Shown: positions 36,020 through 44,385 of the stretch, in pieces | Layout of the letters: each line of letters opens with the position of its first letter | Numbering within the stretch: position 1 is the stretch's first letter | From: a virus | IMG/VR virus record: IMGVR_UViG_3300042934_000547 | Location: 126,001 to 190,000 of that record | Direction: 5' to 3' (one strand) | Length of the DNA stretch: 64,000 nt | Notes under the pieces: generated by a model | Seen by the model: the letters and a program-made list of their open reading frames with translations, nothing else | Told to the model about the DNA's origin: nothing | Database searches by the model: none | Program-made: the position numbers and the translations under genes

Positions 36020-36438
36020 TATACTCGCCTTTCATCAGCCACACTAATATCAATACCATGAGATCTACATATTTTACTAAGGCATATATAAGACATAAAA
36101 CTGTGTATATCGTTTTCAACGATAATAGCCCTTTGATCTTTGATTAAATCATCAATAGTGTATGATATACAATCCCAGATACTTTGGTTTCGTCTTTCAT
36201 AAACTATTAATTCTCCCGTGGTACTGGAAATTATTGCCCCTAGAACTATAGCCATTTTCATTTGATTCTGAAATTTAATATCATCATCAACCGACGGTTT
36301 TACAATTATATCAAATATTTCCCTAGAAAATAAATAATCGTCATCTGTTATGCAATTATCTAATATCCTAATAAATTTCTCAGTATCTAAGTCATAAATT
36401 TCCGAGTCGTTTGATAATATAATTCTTAGACTAGACAT
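36019..36438 (-). CDS. Hypothetical protein of a four-member cluster (139 aa)
   Basis: The C-terminal segment runs AIIVENDIHSFMSYICL-then-helix-then-DISVADERR, a strand-N/D-helix-strand-acidic pattern also seen in the three genes upstream. It overlaps the next gene upstream by 13 bp. Possibly one of four diverged paralogues. Function is unknown. Confidence 0.75.
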   Translation of the reverse strand: MSSLRIILSNDSEIYDLDTEKFIRILDNCITDDDYLFSREIFDIIVKPSVDDDIKFQNQMKMAIVLGAIISSTTGELIVYERRNQSIWDCISYTIDDLIKDQRAIIVENDIHSFMSYICLSKICRSHGIDISVADERRV

Positions 36439-36830
36439 AATAAATCTCCTCTGAAATCACATAAGACATAATCAGTTATTCTAGATACTTTCAATGCACC
36501 AATAAATTGTGTTAGTATCATATACAGTGGTGATGATATATTAAAATTATAAGGGATAAATATATCAAACCCTCTATTATAAAAATGTAATATTTCCATC
36601 ATAGGTAAGTGAATTTCGAAATTATCTATAACATGATCGACAAGGTTTGATACCTTATTACCTGATTTATTATAGTCAAATACACTCATCAACTCATTAG
36701 ATAGACGTTGAGATGATTGAAATTCCTCACCAATTTTAATAAGTCCCCTCATCAAATGCTGTTTATTTTTTAATTTAAATATTTCAAAACTTTCTTTATC
36801 AACATTCGTTGTATAGTATATATAAATCAT
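36426..36830 (-). CDS. Hypothetical protein of a four-member cluster (134 aa)
   Basis: This has the same ending pattern as its neighbours: FDIFIPYNFNISSPLYMIL, a helix, then DYVLCDFRGDLL. AAAAAGGAG precedes the ATG. Function is unknown. Confidence 0.75.
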   Translation of the reverse strand: MIYIYYTTNVDKESFEIFKLKNKQHLMRGLIKIGEEFQSSQRLSNELMSVFDYNKSGNKVSNLVDHVIDNFEIHLPMMEILHFYNRGFDIFIPYNFNISSPLYMILTQFIGALKVSRITDYVLCDFRGDLLCLV

Positions 36831-36860
36831 CTTATTGTCTCCTTTTTAAATAAAAATAAA

Positions 36861-36882
36861 AGGTATACTAAATAGTATACCT
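36861..36882 (-). terminator. Intrinsic terminator
   Basis: The stem AGGTATACT / AGTATACCT is followed by TTTATTTTTATTT on the minus strand. It closes the unit ending with 36881-37351, so the genes from 36830 may have their own promoter that I cannot identify. Confidence 0.8.
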
Positions 36883-37351
36883 ATCTTCTTATATTCGACA
36901 TCATCATTTCTCTTATGTCTTTATCAAGAACTTCTAGATATGGAGCAGCTATCTCTAGTTCTTTTATACCATCATAATCATCCATGCAGTTTATTTCTGT
37001 ATAGTTTGTATTATATCTATCAGTAATAAATCCTATAATTTCATATAACAAAATACCTTTTACGGTATATTTATTGTTACATACAATATATACATCTATA
37101 CCATTATAAATATAATACGAAAAAGCACTGAATAGAAATAACAGTGTACATCTAGCATGTGGATTACTGAATGGTGCTGTTAAGCTTTCTAAATATTGTC
37201 TACTGTACGCTGATATATCATTTTGTTTGTTACGTGAGACACAAGGTTGTATCCCAAAGACCATTTCCGCCAGACTCTCACCATCAGGTACAATTGATTT
37301 TTCATTTGTACTAGGTTGTATTAAACTCTGGTCATTTACTATATATAACAT
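36881..37351 (-). CDS. Hypothetical protein of a four-member cluster (156 aa)
   Basis: The middle contains VYIVCNNKYTVKGILLYEII followed by NYTEINCMDDYDG, again strand-helix-strand-acidic. AAGGAGG precedes the ATG. The stop lies next to a terminator. Function is unknown. Confidence 0.75.
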   Translation of the reverse strand: MLYIVNDQSLIQPSTNEKSIVPDGESLAEMVFGIQPCVSRNKQNDISAYSRQYLESLTAPFSNPHARCTLLFLFSAFSYYIYNGIDVYIVCNNKYTVKGILLYEIIGFITDRYNTNYTEINCMDDYDGIKELEIAAPYLEVLDKDIREMMMSNIRR

Positions 37352-37356
37352 TTTGG

Positions 37357-37935
37357 TTATATCCTCCTTAATATTGGCACTTGTGAAGCTGTTTTGATGT
37401 CATTTACTTGATAGTTAACCTGCTTACACGCTAACTCAAATTGTGGGTTATCAATAACCTGATTGATGTAACCAAATCTACGTACTGCTTCAATATACAT
37501 TGATGGACTTATATCTCCTATTGCATAAGAAGATTCTAACATACGCAATCCAGCATATTTACCACCCTGATAATCTACATTCATTGAAGGTATACCAAGA
37601 ATAATATCGAAATTCTCTCGTATATAATTGTGTAGTATCTCCAAGTAACCCATGTCAAATTCATCCTGAGTTACATAAATAAATATTGGTTCACTAGAAC
37701 CTAATAATCTAACTAAAAATGGTTTAGCATCATCAAGTTGCTTTCTGAATAATCTATTAGCTTCAACAGCATTATCTTCTATTATAGCTGTTACGGCATC
37801 GACCATTGGTATTAGACAAGCTAAATCTGGTAATATAGTTACATTAGGGTGAGTCATTGTTATCGACTCATACCCTAATGCATATGCAACACTACCTACT
37901 GGTAGACTATTTAGATTCGTTATTATATTTATCAT
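37357..37935 (-). CDS. Hypothetical protein of a four-member cluster (192 aa)
   Basis: The middle has PIFIYVTQDEFDMGYLEIL, a helix, then GIPSMNVDYQGG, matching the pattern of the three shorter neighbours; the C-terminal 60 residues are helical. It overlaps the upstream gene by 29 bp. Function is unknown. Confidence 0.75.
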   Translation of the reverse strand: MINIITNLNSLPVGSVAYALGYESITMTHPNVTILPDLACLIPMVDAVTAIIEDNAVEANRLFRKQLDDAKPFLVRLLGSSEPIFIYVTQDEFDMGYLEILHNYIRENFDIILGIPSMNVDYQGGKYAGLRMLESSYAIGDISPSMYIEAVRRFGYINQVIDNPQFELACKQVNYQVNDIKTASQVPILRRI

Positions 37936-39613
37936 TTTGTTCCTCTTTCTTTAAATTCTTAACGAATATTGAGTTTGGATCATTAGCCATGTTTTGCAGA
38001 CGGTCCATTAATGATTCATCCTCATTGAGAGTTGGATTAATTGTATCCTGAATTTTTTGATAATCTTCATCTAATTCTACTGGAACAATATCATCGTCTT
38101 CATCGTCATCATTTTCTATAGATACGCAATTAAATGTATCTCCCTCGAAACTGTTAACAAATTCTTCTACCGACTCCTTTTTAAGTTTATTATCCATAAT
38201 TGTATAAATCGATTCATCAACATTTGAATCAGCCTTAATTTCTTCCGGTGTTTCCTTAATAATTTCACTACCTAAAATCTTACCAGTTGATGTATCAATT
38301 GTTGCACGTATTGTGATTCCATCACTTACAGCAGCTTTATCTTCTGCTTTTATTTTGATTTCATCCTTAGCAACAACCAGTTTGGAAAAATCTACTTTAT
38401 CACCCTTATCGATGACATTGTTATCTATAGGTTTCAAACTAATTTCATCTTTCATTCTTACCATTTCATTGTCTGCTACTAGTTTCAATTTAGTTCCAAC
38501 AACATCTTTCAACTTTGGAACTGAATCATACTCTTCCTGAGTAACAACTTTATCCTCTATTACAATCACTTTTTTTAGAGGAGTTATTTCTTCTTTTTTG
38601 GCAATAAATGATTGGTAATTTTTATTTACCTTTGGTTCCACTTCTAATAATCTAAATCCTTTTCCCTCATTTACTGTTTTTGTTTCTACATCATATTTAT
38701 GAGGAACTGGTCCATCAACTTTAGGTGCTACTAATTTGCTTATATCAATTTTGTCAACACCATCATCTAATTGGTTACTCTTTTCTCCGCCAACTTCCTT
38801 TATGATTTGGTCTCCACATCTCAAAATTATTCTTTCATTTGATTTCATTATTTTGTTTCCTCCTATTATTTTTATGGAATCTGTTTTAATACTTAAATCT
38901 CTTGCATTATATCTTCTTCCGCATTTATCACATATCAATTCATTAAATCCATCGTCATAACCAATATGTCCCATACACGGTGTTCTCGATGGATCTTCTC
39001 TTTTGACATGGGTACAAAATACTTTTCCACCATCCATTGGATAAACATATGGAAAATCTATTATACCCGGTCCTCTTTTGAATACAGCCCAATTCATAAA
39101 ATAATTGGTTCCAAAGTCTGCCATAACATATTTACCGATAAAGTAATTTGTTATTATATCATATACATCAGATGCTATGTTTAAGAACTCCTGAGTATGA
39201 GTTATAGGTCGACCACGTTCTGCTGACAGCATAGTACCTTCAGGTGCTACTTCAAATATTTTCGAACAGAATGGTTTTAACATCTGTTGATTAATAAATT
39301 CAGCTGGATTATCTGTCAACGCTGTATGATCGACTGGAACTTTTACTATTATATCATTAAATTCGATTGGTCTATATATAACTCTGTTTGTTCCAGATGC
39401 AAATTTAACAAATCCCCTCGCTGTCATTATCTTATCAATTGCATCTTTCTTTTTCTTGAGCTTACCTGAATATCTAATTGATGAAGCAATATCATGTAAA
39501 TTTACAAAGTCATTTGTACTAAATGCTTGAAATATACTAAATGATGGTTTTAATTCATCAAATTCTACTTCTGAAGGTAATTTAACCTTATTGTATATTC
39601 TATCTAGCAACAC
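37907..39613 (-). CDS. Kinase-fold-like protein with zinc finger (568 aa)
   Basis: The N-terminal 190 residues follow the order of a protein-kinase/aminoglycoside-phosphotransferase-like fold: Gly-loop-like GTNRVIY (74-80), Lys91 on a strand, Glu105 on a helix, MADFGTNYFMNW (164-175) standing for the catalytic loop and IIDFPYVY (184-191) for the metal-binding Asp. A four-Cys site follows (200, 213, 228, 231). The remaining 330 residues are charged, Lys/Asp/Val-rich, low-complexity and probably extended. The start is GTG at 39613, 6 bases after GGGAGGG. Catalytic activity is uncertain. Confidence 0.75.
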   Translation of the reverse strand: MLLDRIYNKVKLPSEVEFDELKPSFSIFQAFSTNDFVNLHDIASSIRYSGKLKKKKDAIDKIMTARGFVKFASGTNRVIYRPIEFNDIIVKVPVDHTALTDNPAEFINQQMLKPFCSKIFEVAPEGTMLSAERGRPITHTQEFLNIASDVYDIITNYFIGKYVMADFGTNYFMNWAVFKRGPGIIDFPYVYPMDGGKVFCTHVKREDPSRTPCMGHIGYDDGFNELICDKCGRRYNARDLSIKTDSIKIIGGNKIMKSNERIILRCGDQIIKEVGGEKSNQLDDGVDKIDISKLVAPKVDGPVPHKYDVETKTVNEGKGFRLLEVEPKVNKNYQSFIAKKEEITPLKKVIVIEDKVVTQEEYDSVPKLKDVVGTKLKLVADNEMVRMKDEISLKPIDNNVIDKGDKVDFSKLVVAKDEIKIKAEDKAAVSDGITIRATIDTSTGKILGSEIIKETPEEIKADSNVDESIYTIMDNKLKKESVEEFVNSFEGDTFNCVSIENDDDEDDDIVPVELDEDYQKIQDTINPTLNEDESLMDRLQNMANDPNSIFVKNLKKEEQNDKYNNESK

Positions 39614-39615
39614 AA

Positions 39616-41229
39616 TCAACCCTCCCTTCTAGGTGGTATGGTATCTTCAATTCTTATTGTACCCTTACCATCATACTTTCTAGCAAGTTCTGCTTCAAAA
39701 TTAATATCATTCAAAATATTCATTGGAATATTATCAGCTTTAATCGAATTAATAAATCTGTTCTTCTGTTCGAATGTTGCCATAGATGGTGCTGGTATTC
39801 TTACTTCAATATCATCTAGGTTAATATCTTCACCTCGTTCGATTGCTTCTATGATATTACCATATTGATCTCTATGACCGTACATATAACCTAGTTTCTT
39901 ATAAAGTCCTCTATTATATTGACTATTTATGTCAAACCTAAGTTTATTACTTCTATCCATCATTAATTGCTCATCATACATATCACCAAGCACTCTTAAC
40001 ATTTCTGCTTTACATGAGCATTTCTTTAACACTTCATTTTGTTTATCTCTTGATGCTTGTAACATTTTTGTCATATAACTTGTGTCATATGCGTCATTAA
40101 CTCCAGCCCTCAATACATAATCAGTTTTATTCTGTCCAAGTTTTATTTTTGCTTCTTCTGGACTTGTAAATAATTTAGGTTTGTCGGCTTCCATAACTTT
40201 CTTTAAATTTTTGAGAGCCTCTTCCCTTAATTCAGCTGAAGTTTTTCTAATTCCTTTATTTGCGTATTCATGTCCTATTCTAACACTCTCCAACATAATA
40301 GCACTCTGGTTATGCATATCAATTGCTTGTTGTTGGTGAGGTGGCATCCACGGATTCTTCTCTAATAAATCCATGATTGTCTTAGGTCTTTGTGGTTGTT
40401 GATTCGGAAACATCATTGGACTATTCATCTGTGGATTTTGTATTCCATCAATTCTATCCATCTGTTCCTTAATTCTTAAGTGATGACGTCTCTCATCATC
40501 ACTCAATCGAATCTCATTAATCACTTCAATTTGAGGTTCACTTGGATTCTTCATCTGTTCCTTCTCAAGTTGAATCTCTTTATATCTATCTTCCATATCA
40601 CTAACCACATCTTTTAAACCTCTGTAAATAGGTCTTCCGAGATTTGGCTTAGTTTCAATACCACGTATTTCATTAAAGTCTTTACGGTTTAATAATATAT
40701 TATTTGTAGCACTATAATATGTCATTCCTACATTTGCATTAGGGAATCTATTTTCAAATGCAAACTTACTCGCCATTGGATTCCCAACAAAATCTGGCTG
40801 TCTACCAAAGTTTGTATTTATTGTAGGAAATCTCATACCGGTATTAGGATAATAATTATTTGCGTACATATAATTCTGTTGTTCTGGAGCATATCCTCCA
40901 ATGCTAATATTGTTATCATAATTATAAGTCTCTGGTATATATACATTGTCATGTGGCATCGTTTCATATATGGCTTCATCACCGTATACCTGACGATTAT
41001 ACATCGGGTTCATTCTATCTGTTATATATTGATCGAATGCACTATCATCATATATTTCATCAGTTTGAAATCGACTCAACTTCACGCACTCTTCATTGTT
41101 CTGCATAACTTCTTCAATCGATGGTCTCTGAACAAAACTAGTTGGTCCCATATCAGGTTGATAATCATTGGGTTCTAATTTATTTAAGTAAAATCTGTTC
41201 TCGTTTGGATCATAGTAATTTTGCAACAT
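39616..41229 (-). CDS. Hypothetical Asn/Met/Pro-rich protein (537 aa)
   Basis: The first 200 residues are low-complexity (N, Y, P, M, G), resembling a disordered or scaffold-like region. The second half is helical and charged, with coiled-coil potential (about 205-250 and 320-420). GGGAG precedes the ATG. It is adjacent to and co-transcribed with the kinase-fold-like gene. No family is recognised; a structural or scaffold role is only a guess. Confidence 0.75.
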   Translation of the reverse strand: MLQNYYDPNENRFYLNKLEPNDYQPDMGPTSFVQRPSIEEVMQNNEECVKLSRFQTDEIYDDSAFDQYITDRMNPMYNRQVYGDEAIYETMPHDNVYIPETYNYDNNISIGGYAPEQQNYMYANNYYPNTGMRFPTINTNFGRQPDFVGNPMASKFAFENRFPNANVGMTYYSATNNILLNRKDFNEIRGIETKPNLGRPIYRGLKDVVSDMEDRYKEIQLEKEQMKNPSEPQIEVINEIRLSDDERRHHLRIKEQMDRIDGIQNPQMNSPMMFPNQQPQRPKTIMDLLEKNPWMPPHQQQAIDMHNQSAIMLESVRIGHEYANKGIRKTSAELREEALKNLKKVMEADKPKLFTSPEEAKIKLGQNKTDYVLRAGVNDAYDTSYMTKMLQASRDKQNEVLKKCSCKAEMLRVLGDMYDEQLMMDRSNKLRFDINSQYNRGLYKKLGYMYGHRDQYGNIIEAIERGEDINLDDIEVRIPAPSMATFEQKNRFINSIKADNIPMNILNDINFEAELARKYDGKGTIRIEDTIPPRREG

Positions 41230-41248
41230 CTTGTTGTTCTCCCTCTTA

Positions 41249-41560
41249 TTATTTTATTTCCAACTCCGTTTTACAATATGGACATGTAAATATCTTTACG
41301 TTACCCATTTGTATCACTTTAGTTTCCCATCCATTTTTAAATATTATATGATTGCACATAGGGCATCGTTTAGATTTAGTTATAGATGTATACACAATAA
41401 GTCTCGCTTGTGATATATCTATTTTATTTAATTTCATTTGATTTAGTTCTTCTCCTAAACCTGTTACGTCTTCTTCTTCTTGTTCTATTTCTTTTTTCTT
41501 AAATATACCTGTAAAGAATTTCTTTACAAGATAGCTATAATATATTATATGGTCTAACAT
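41249..41560 (-). CDS. Zinc-ribbon protein (103 aa)
   Basis: A hydrophobic/basic N-terminus and an acidic stretch precede a classic zinc ribbon: Cys66-x-x-Cys69 (CPMC) and Cys93-x-x-Cys96 (CPYC) separated by two strands. Such ribbons occur in transcription factors and in RNA polymerase-associated proteins. AAGGAGG precedes the ATG, and a phage promoter lies about 30 bp upstream, so it heads a long unit. Confidence 0.82.
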   Translation of the reverse strand: MLDHIIYYSYLVKKFFTGIFKKKEIEQEEEDVTGLGEELNQMKLNKIDISQARLIVYTSITKSKRCPMCNHIIFKNGWETKVIQMGNVKIFTCPYCKTELEIK

Positions 41561-41586
41561 TTGTTGTCCTCCTTCAATATTATTAC

Positions 41587-41597
41587 TATAATATATA
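41587..41597 (-). promoter_or_regulatory. Phage promoter motif (copy 9)
   Basis: The minus-strand core AAGTATATATTATAGTAAT lies just upstream of the zinc-ribbon gene. Confidence 0.7.
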
Positions 41598-41658
41598 CTT
41601 ATTCACTATATTAAATAGTTTTTCAAATATTAATATTAAAATTTCTGGCATAGAAAAA

Positions 41659-41684
41659 TGGGATAACTAATTAAAGTTATCCCA
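41659..41684 (-). terminator. Intrinsic terminator
   Basis: The stem TGGGATAACT / AGTTATCCCA is followed by TTTTTCTATG on the minus strand. Confidence 0.85.
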
Positions 41685-41694
41685 ATTGATTTTA

Positions 41695-42042
41695 TTATAT
41701 ACAAAAATAAGATAATGCTTCCTTAACTTCATCCGGTAAATTTGGCGGATAAGAGAAAAACATTCTATCTTTATTTACTACTATACCTAAATTTGGTTTA
41801 TATTCGGGCAACCCGAATAACCAGCTTCCTAATGTATTTACAGATACTTCATTACTGTCGTATTGTATCACAATTGGTTCATCAGTTTCAATTTTGGCGA
41901 AATAGATTTTGTTAAACTTTTTCTTAAAAACCTTTCTAATGTTCACCATTGTTTTTACATAGTTATCCTTAACAAACTCTGGTTTAATTTCTTTTCTGGA
42001 AGTTTGTTTAGATAAACCCCTCAAACAAATACTCTCTGTCAT
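41695..42042 (-). CDS. Hypothetical protein (115 aa)
   Basis: This 115-aa basic N-terminal protein has a strand-rich centre and a C-terminal helix. Its start overlaps the end of the RNase H gene by 4 bp, implying coupling. Function is unknown. Confidence 0.75.
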   Translation of the reverse strand: MTESICLRGLSKQTSRKEIKPEFVKDNYVKTMVNIRKVFKKKFNKIYFAKIETDEPIVIQYDSNEVSVNTLGSWLFGLPEYKPNLGIVVNKDRMFFSYPPNLPDEVKEALSYFCI

Positions 42043-42713
42043 ATATAACGCTCCTTACTAATCAATTTAATATAGTTTTCGACGATTTCCTTTTTCATGC
42101 TGTTATGAGAATCTGTTCTATCAGAACTATACTTATTATTCATATTGTCCTCGATAAGCAGATTTCTGGTAATTTTATCTATTTTATCGTTAAAATAAGA
42201 AATCTCTTTAATAAAATTAATATCTGTTATGTTTTGTTTATTTGATTTGTTGAATACATTTCTAGCATTCTCTAATGATGAATCACTCTGCTTCACATGA
42301 CCTTTTTGATGGTAAAATCTTAAATCTAAACCACTATCTAGTATTAATTTCATACAGTATATAAGTTTTTCTTGATTTTTAACAATCCCATTACCACCAT
42401 AGAAGTTTCCATCTTTAAATCTCCAATTATGTACCCATTCTCTCAAGCTATTTATACAAATTAATGAATCAGAAAAAATATTAAATTTGGTAGTACCATA
42501 CGTATTATGAAAGTTTTTTGCTATTTTGATACCCAAAATTATTCCTTCTAGTTCCCCTCTGTTATTTGTTGTGTCTGAAATCACTTTGCCAAAAGCATTA
42601 GTGTATTCTTTTGATTTTATAATAGCTCCTGCACATGAATATGTAGTACCCTTATATATTCTCACTGAGGCGTCGGTAAAAATATTTACCCTGTTTTCGT
42701 AATCTAATTTCAT
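42039..42713 (-). CDS. Ribonuclease H (RNase HI family)
   Basis: This 224-aa enzyme cleaves RNA in RNA-DNA hybrids and would remove primers during replication. Conserved residues: Asp14 in FTDAS, Glu54 in NRGELEG, Asp82 in FSDS, and His135/His139 in YHQKGHV. The fourth acidic residue is not in its usual NExAD context; Glu148 or Asp144/145 may serve. The last 65 residues are an extra basic, Asn/Lys-rich helical tail. AGGAGG and a phage promoter precede the gene. Confidence 0.88.
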   Translation of the reverse strand: MKLDYENRVNIFTDASVRIYKGTTYSCAGAIIKSKEYTNAFGKVISDTTNNRGELEGIILGIKIAKNFHNTYGTTKFNIFSDSLICINSLREWVHNWRFKDGNFYGGNGIVKNQEKLIYCMKLILDSGLDLRFYHQKGHVKQSDSSLENARNVFNKSNKQNITDINFIKEISYFNDKIDKITRNLLIEDNMNNKYSSDRTDSHNSMKKEIVENYIKLISKERYI

Positions 42714-42743
42714 TTTGTTGTCCTCCTAAAATATTATCGAATA

Positions 42744-42754
42744 TATAATATATA
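42744..42754 (-). promoter_or_regulatory. Phage promoter motif (copy 10)
   Basis: The minus-strand core AAGTATATATTATATATTCG lies about 30 bp upstream of the RNase H gene. Confidence 0.7.
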
Positions 42755-42767
42755 CTTCTAATATGTT

Positions 42768-43379
42768 TTATTCAGTACATAAATTGATATTTAAACTTTG
42801 TTTCAAAAATAAAGCTTGATTAAGAATCTGGTTGAAATTAGTCATTTCATTTAGATCGTTGCATTCTTCGATCACTGATTCTTTTGGAAGTAAAACGTAA
42901 ATGTTCTCAGGCTCAATATTATGATATTCTAAAAGTTGTGATACGCAATAGTCAATGTTCATATTTTGGTGCTCATTGATATAATTGTGTAATATTTCTC
43001 CCGGTATTATATATACATATCCCGGGTCATTCCCCAAATGAGTTTCTACTATTGGAATATTCTCTTCACTGTATATAAAAGTAGACACTTTAGATTCATC
43101 AGTGTTTAGACCATTACATATCTGAGAAGCTACTTCACTTAATGAAAGTCCAGTATTTCTAGATACCAACATCGCCGTTGTGTGATCTATATCCACGATG
43201 CTTGAAAAGTCTTCTTTTAATGAAGAAACAAAAGATATATCATTAAATACGTCTTTACCATTCCAAAACGGAATATTATAAGATTCATCAAGATATTGTT
43301 TCTTTATCGTTTCTATAACAGATGAATTTTCTCCAATAATTCCATTTATCAAATATTCAGTTTGTTTTAAATCATCCAT
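42768..43379 (-). CDS. Hypothetical acidic protein (203 aa)
   Basis: This is a soluble, acidic, mainly helical protein. Two starts are possible: an ATG at 43394 touches the AAGGAGG with no spacing, while the ATG at 43379 directly follows the upstream stop (TAATATG), suggesting reinitiation; the latter is preferred. No motif is recognised. Confidence 0.7.
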   Translation of the reverse strand: MDDLKQTEYLINGIIGENSSVIETIKKQYLDESYNIPFWNGKDVFNDISFVSSLKEDFSSIVDIDHTTAMLVSRNTGLSLSEVASQICNGLNTDESKVSTFIYSEENIPIVETHLGNDPGYVYIIPGEILHNYINEHQNMNIDYCVSQLLEYHNIEPENIYVLLPKESVIEECNDLNEMTNFNQILNQALFLKQSLNINLCTE

Positions 43380-43380
43380 A

Positions 43381-44154
43381 TTATTTGTTGTCATCCTCCT
43401 TTTTTATTCTTATTATAGGACATGTGTTCATTAATTGCCCATACATTGAGTTTTGCGTAATTAATTTTCGTTCCTCTAATGTTTCTAGTAGATTATCGTA
43501 TGAAGAAACTTTATTCAACTCATGTTCCACATATAAATAATCCGTATCAAGGATATTATTATGCGGTGCTGAATGTGCCAAATACATAGCATCATAAGAT
43601 TTTTTCATGATGTATCTTTCCATAGCACTATCAGGAACATAAGCTCCATAAATTCTTAAAAATTCTTCATAGTTTCCCCTAACACTTGACATCGGGATCT
43701 GATAAAACTGATTATGAACTAATTCATGAGGAGTTTCTGATAATGGTATCAACCCTACCAATCCAATATAATGTAAATACGTAACTTCCATAGCAATCAT
43801 TTCAACTTCACAATTTTGACCTGAAGCTAAACGTTTATTATAGACTGTTTCAGATATATCATATAATGTAAATGGCTCATGATGAACGTGTATTTTAATT
43901 TTCCTGTTTTCCAGACAAGAAACATTTTGAAATATTGCACATCTATGGAACCCTTTATATTTCTTAAGAAATTCTATTATTTGTCTATATTCAAATGAAT
44001 TTCTACATACATATTCTATATCTTTAATAAATTTATCATATTGATTTGGTTCAGTTAAATCATAATCTATTTTGTCAAACTCCGGTATATTCTCGAGTTT
44101 TAAGGTACTAACTGCATGATTGGTATCAATACTTTTCTTTGCTACATATTTCAT
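43381..44154 (-). CDS. His-His/TPH-motif protein B (257 aa)
   Basis: This is a paralogue of the 33243-33899 product. The shared order is HRC (70-72), HVHHEPFTLYDI (89-100, His91-His92), LSETPHELVHN (138-148) and GNYEEFLRIYG (160-170). The clustered His residues suggest a metal site; nuclease-like activity is a hypothesis only. AAAGGTATGA precedes the ATG. It is coupled with a tiny membrane-type gene upstream and a hypothetical gene downstream. Confidence 0.8.
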   Translation of the reverse strand: MKYVAKKSIDTNHAVSTLKLENIPEFDKIDYDLTEPNQYDKFIKDIEYVCRNSFEYRQIIEFLKKYKGFHRCAIFQNVSCLENRKIKIHVHHEPFTLYDISETVYNKRLASGQNCEVEMIAMEVTYLHYIGLVGLIPLSETPHELVHNQFYQIPMSSVRGNYEEFLRIYGAYVPDSAMERYIMKKSYDAMYLAHSAPHNNILDTDYLYVEHELNKVSSYDNLLETLEERKLITQNSMYGQLMNTCPIIRIKKEDDNK

Positions 44155-44155
44155 A

Positions 44156-44245
44156 TTAAATCATACCTTTCGTTTTAGCACCAACATAGATTATACCTAT
44201 TGATAATAATCCTGACAATAAGCTATTAAGAATCTCTCCTAGCAT
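44156..44245 (-). CDS. Tiny membrane protein (29 aa)
   Basis: This 29-aa frame with AAAGGAG 6 bases before the ATG has one hydrophobic segment (ILNSLLSGLLSIGIIYVGA) and a basic end. It ends just upstream of the next start. The strong ribosome site supports translation, but its brevity leaves doubt. Confidence 0.5.
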   Translation of the reverse strand: MLGEILNSLLSGLLSIGIIYVGAKTKGMI

Positions 44246-44357
44246 ACTTAACTCCTTTCTTTATATCATAATTATTGTGCCCTGAGTTATATTTTATTTT
44301 ATTGCTTTATCTGTATGTTAAAACTTACCCATGTATGCATATCTAAAGAAAAAAAAT

Positions 44358-44382
44358 AAAGAGGGAAGTTATTCCCCCTTTT
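44358..44382 (-). terminator. Intrinsic terminator
   Basis: An imperfect stem (AAAGGGGGAATA.../...TTCCCTCTTT) is followed by ATTTTTTTTC on the minus strand. Confidence 0.8.
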
Positions 44383-44385
44383 TAT

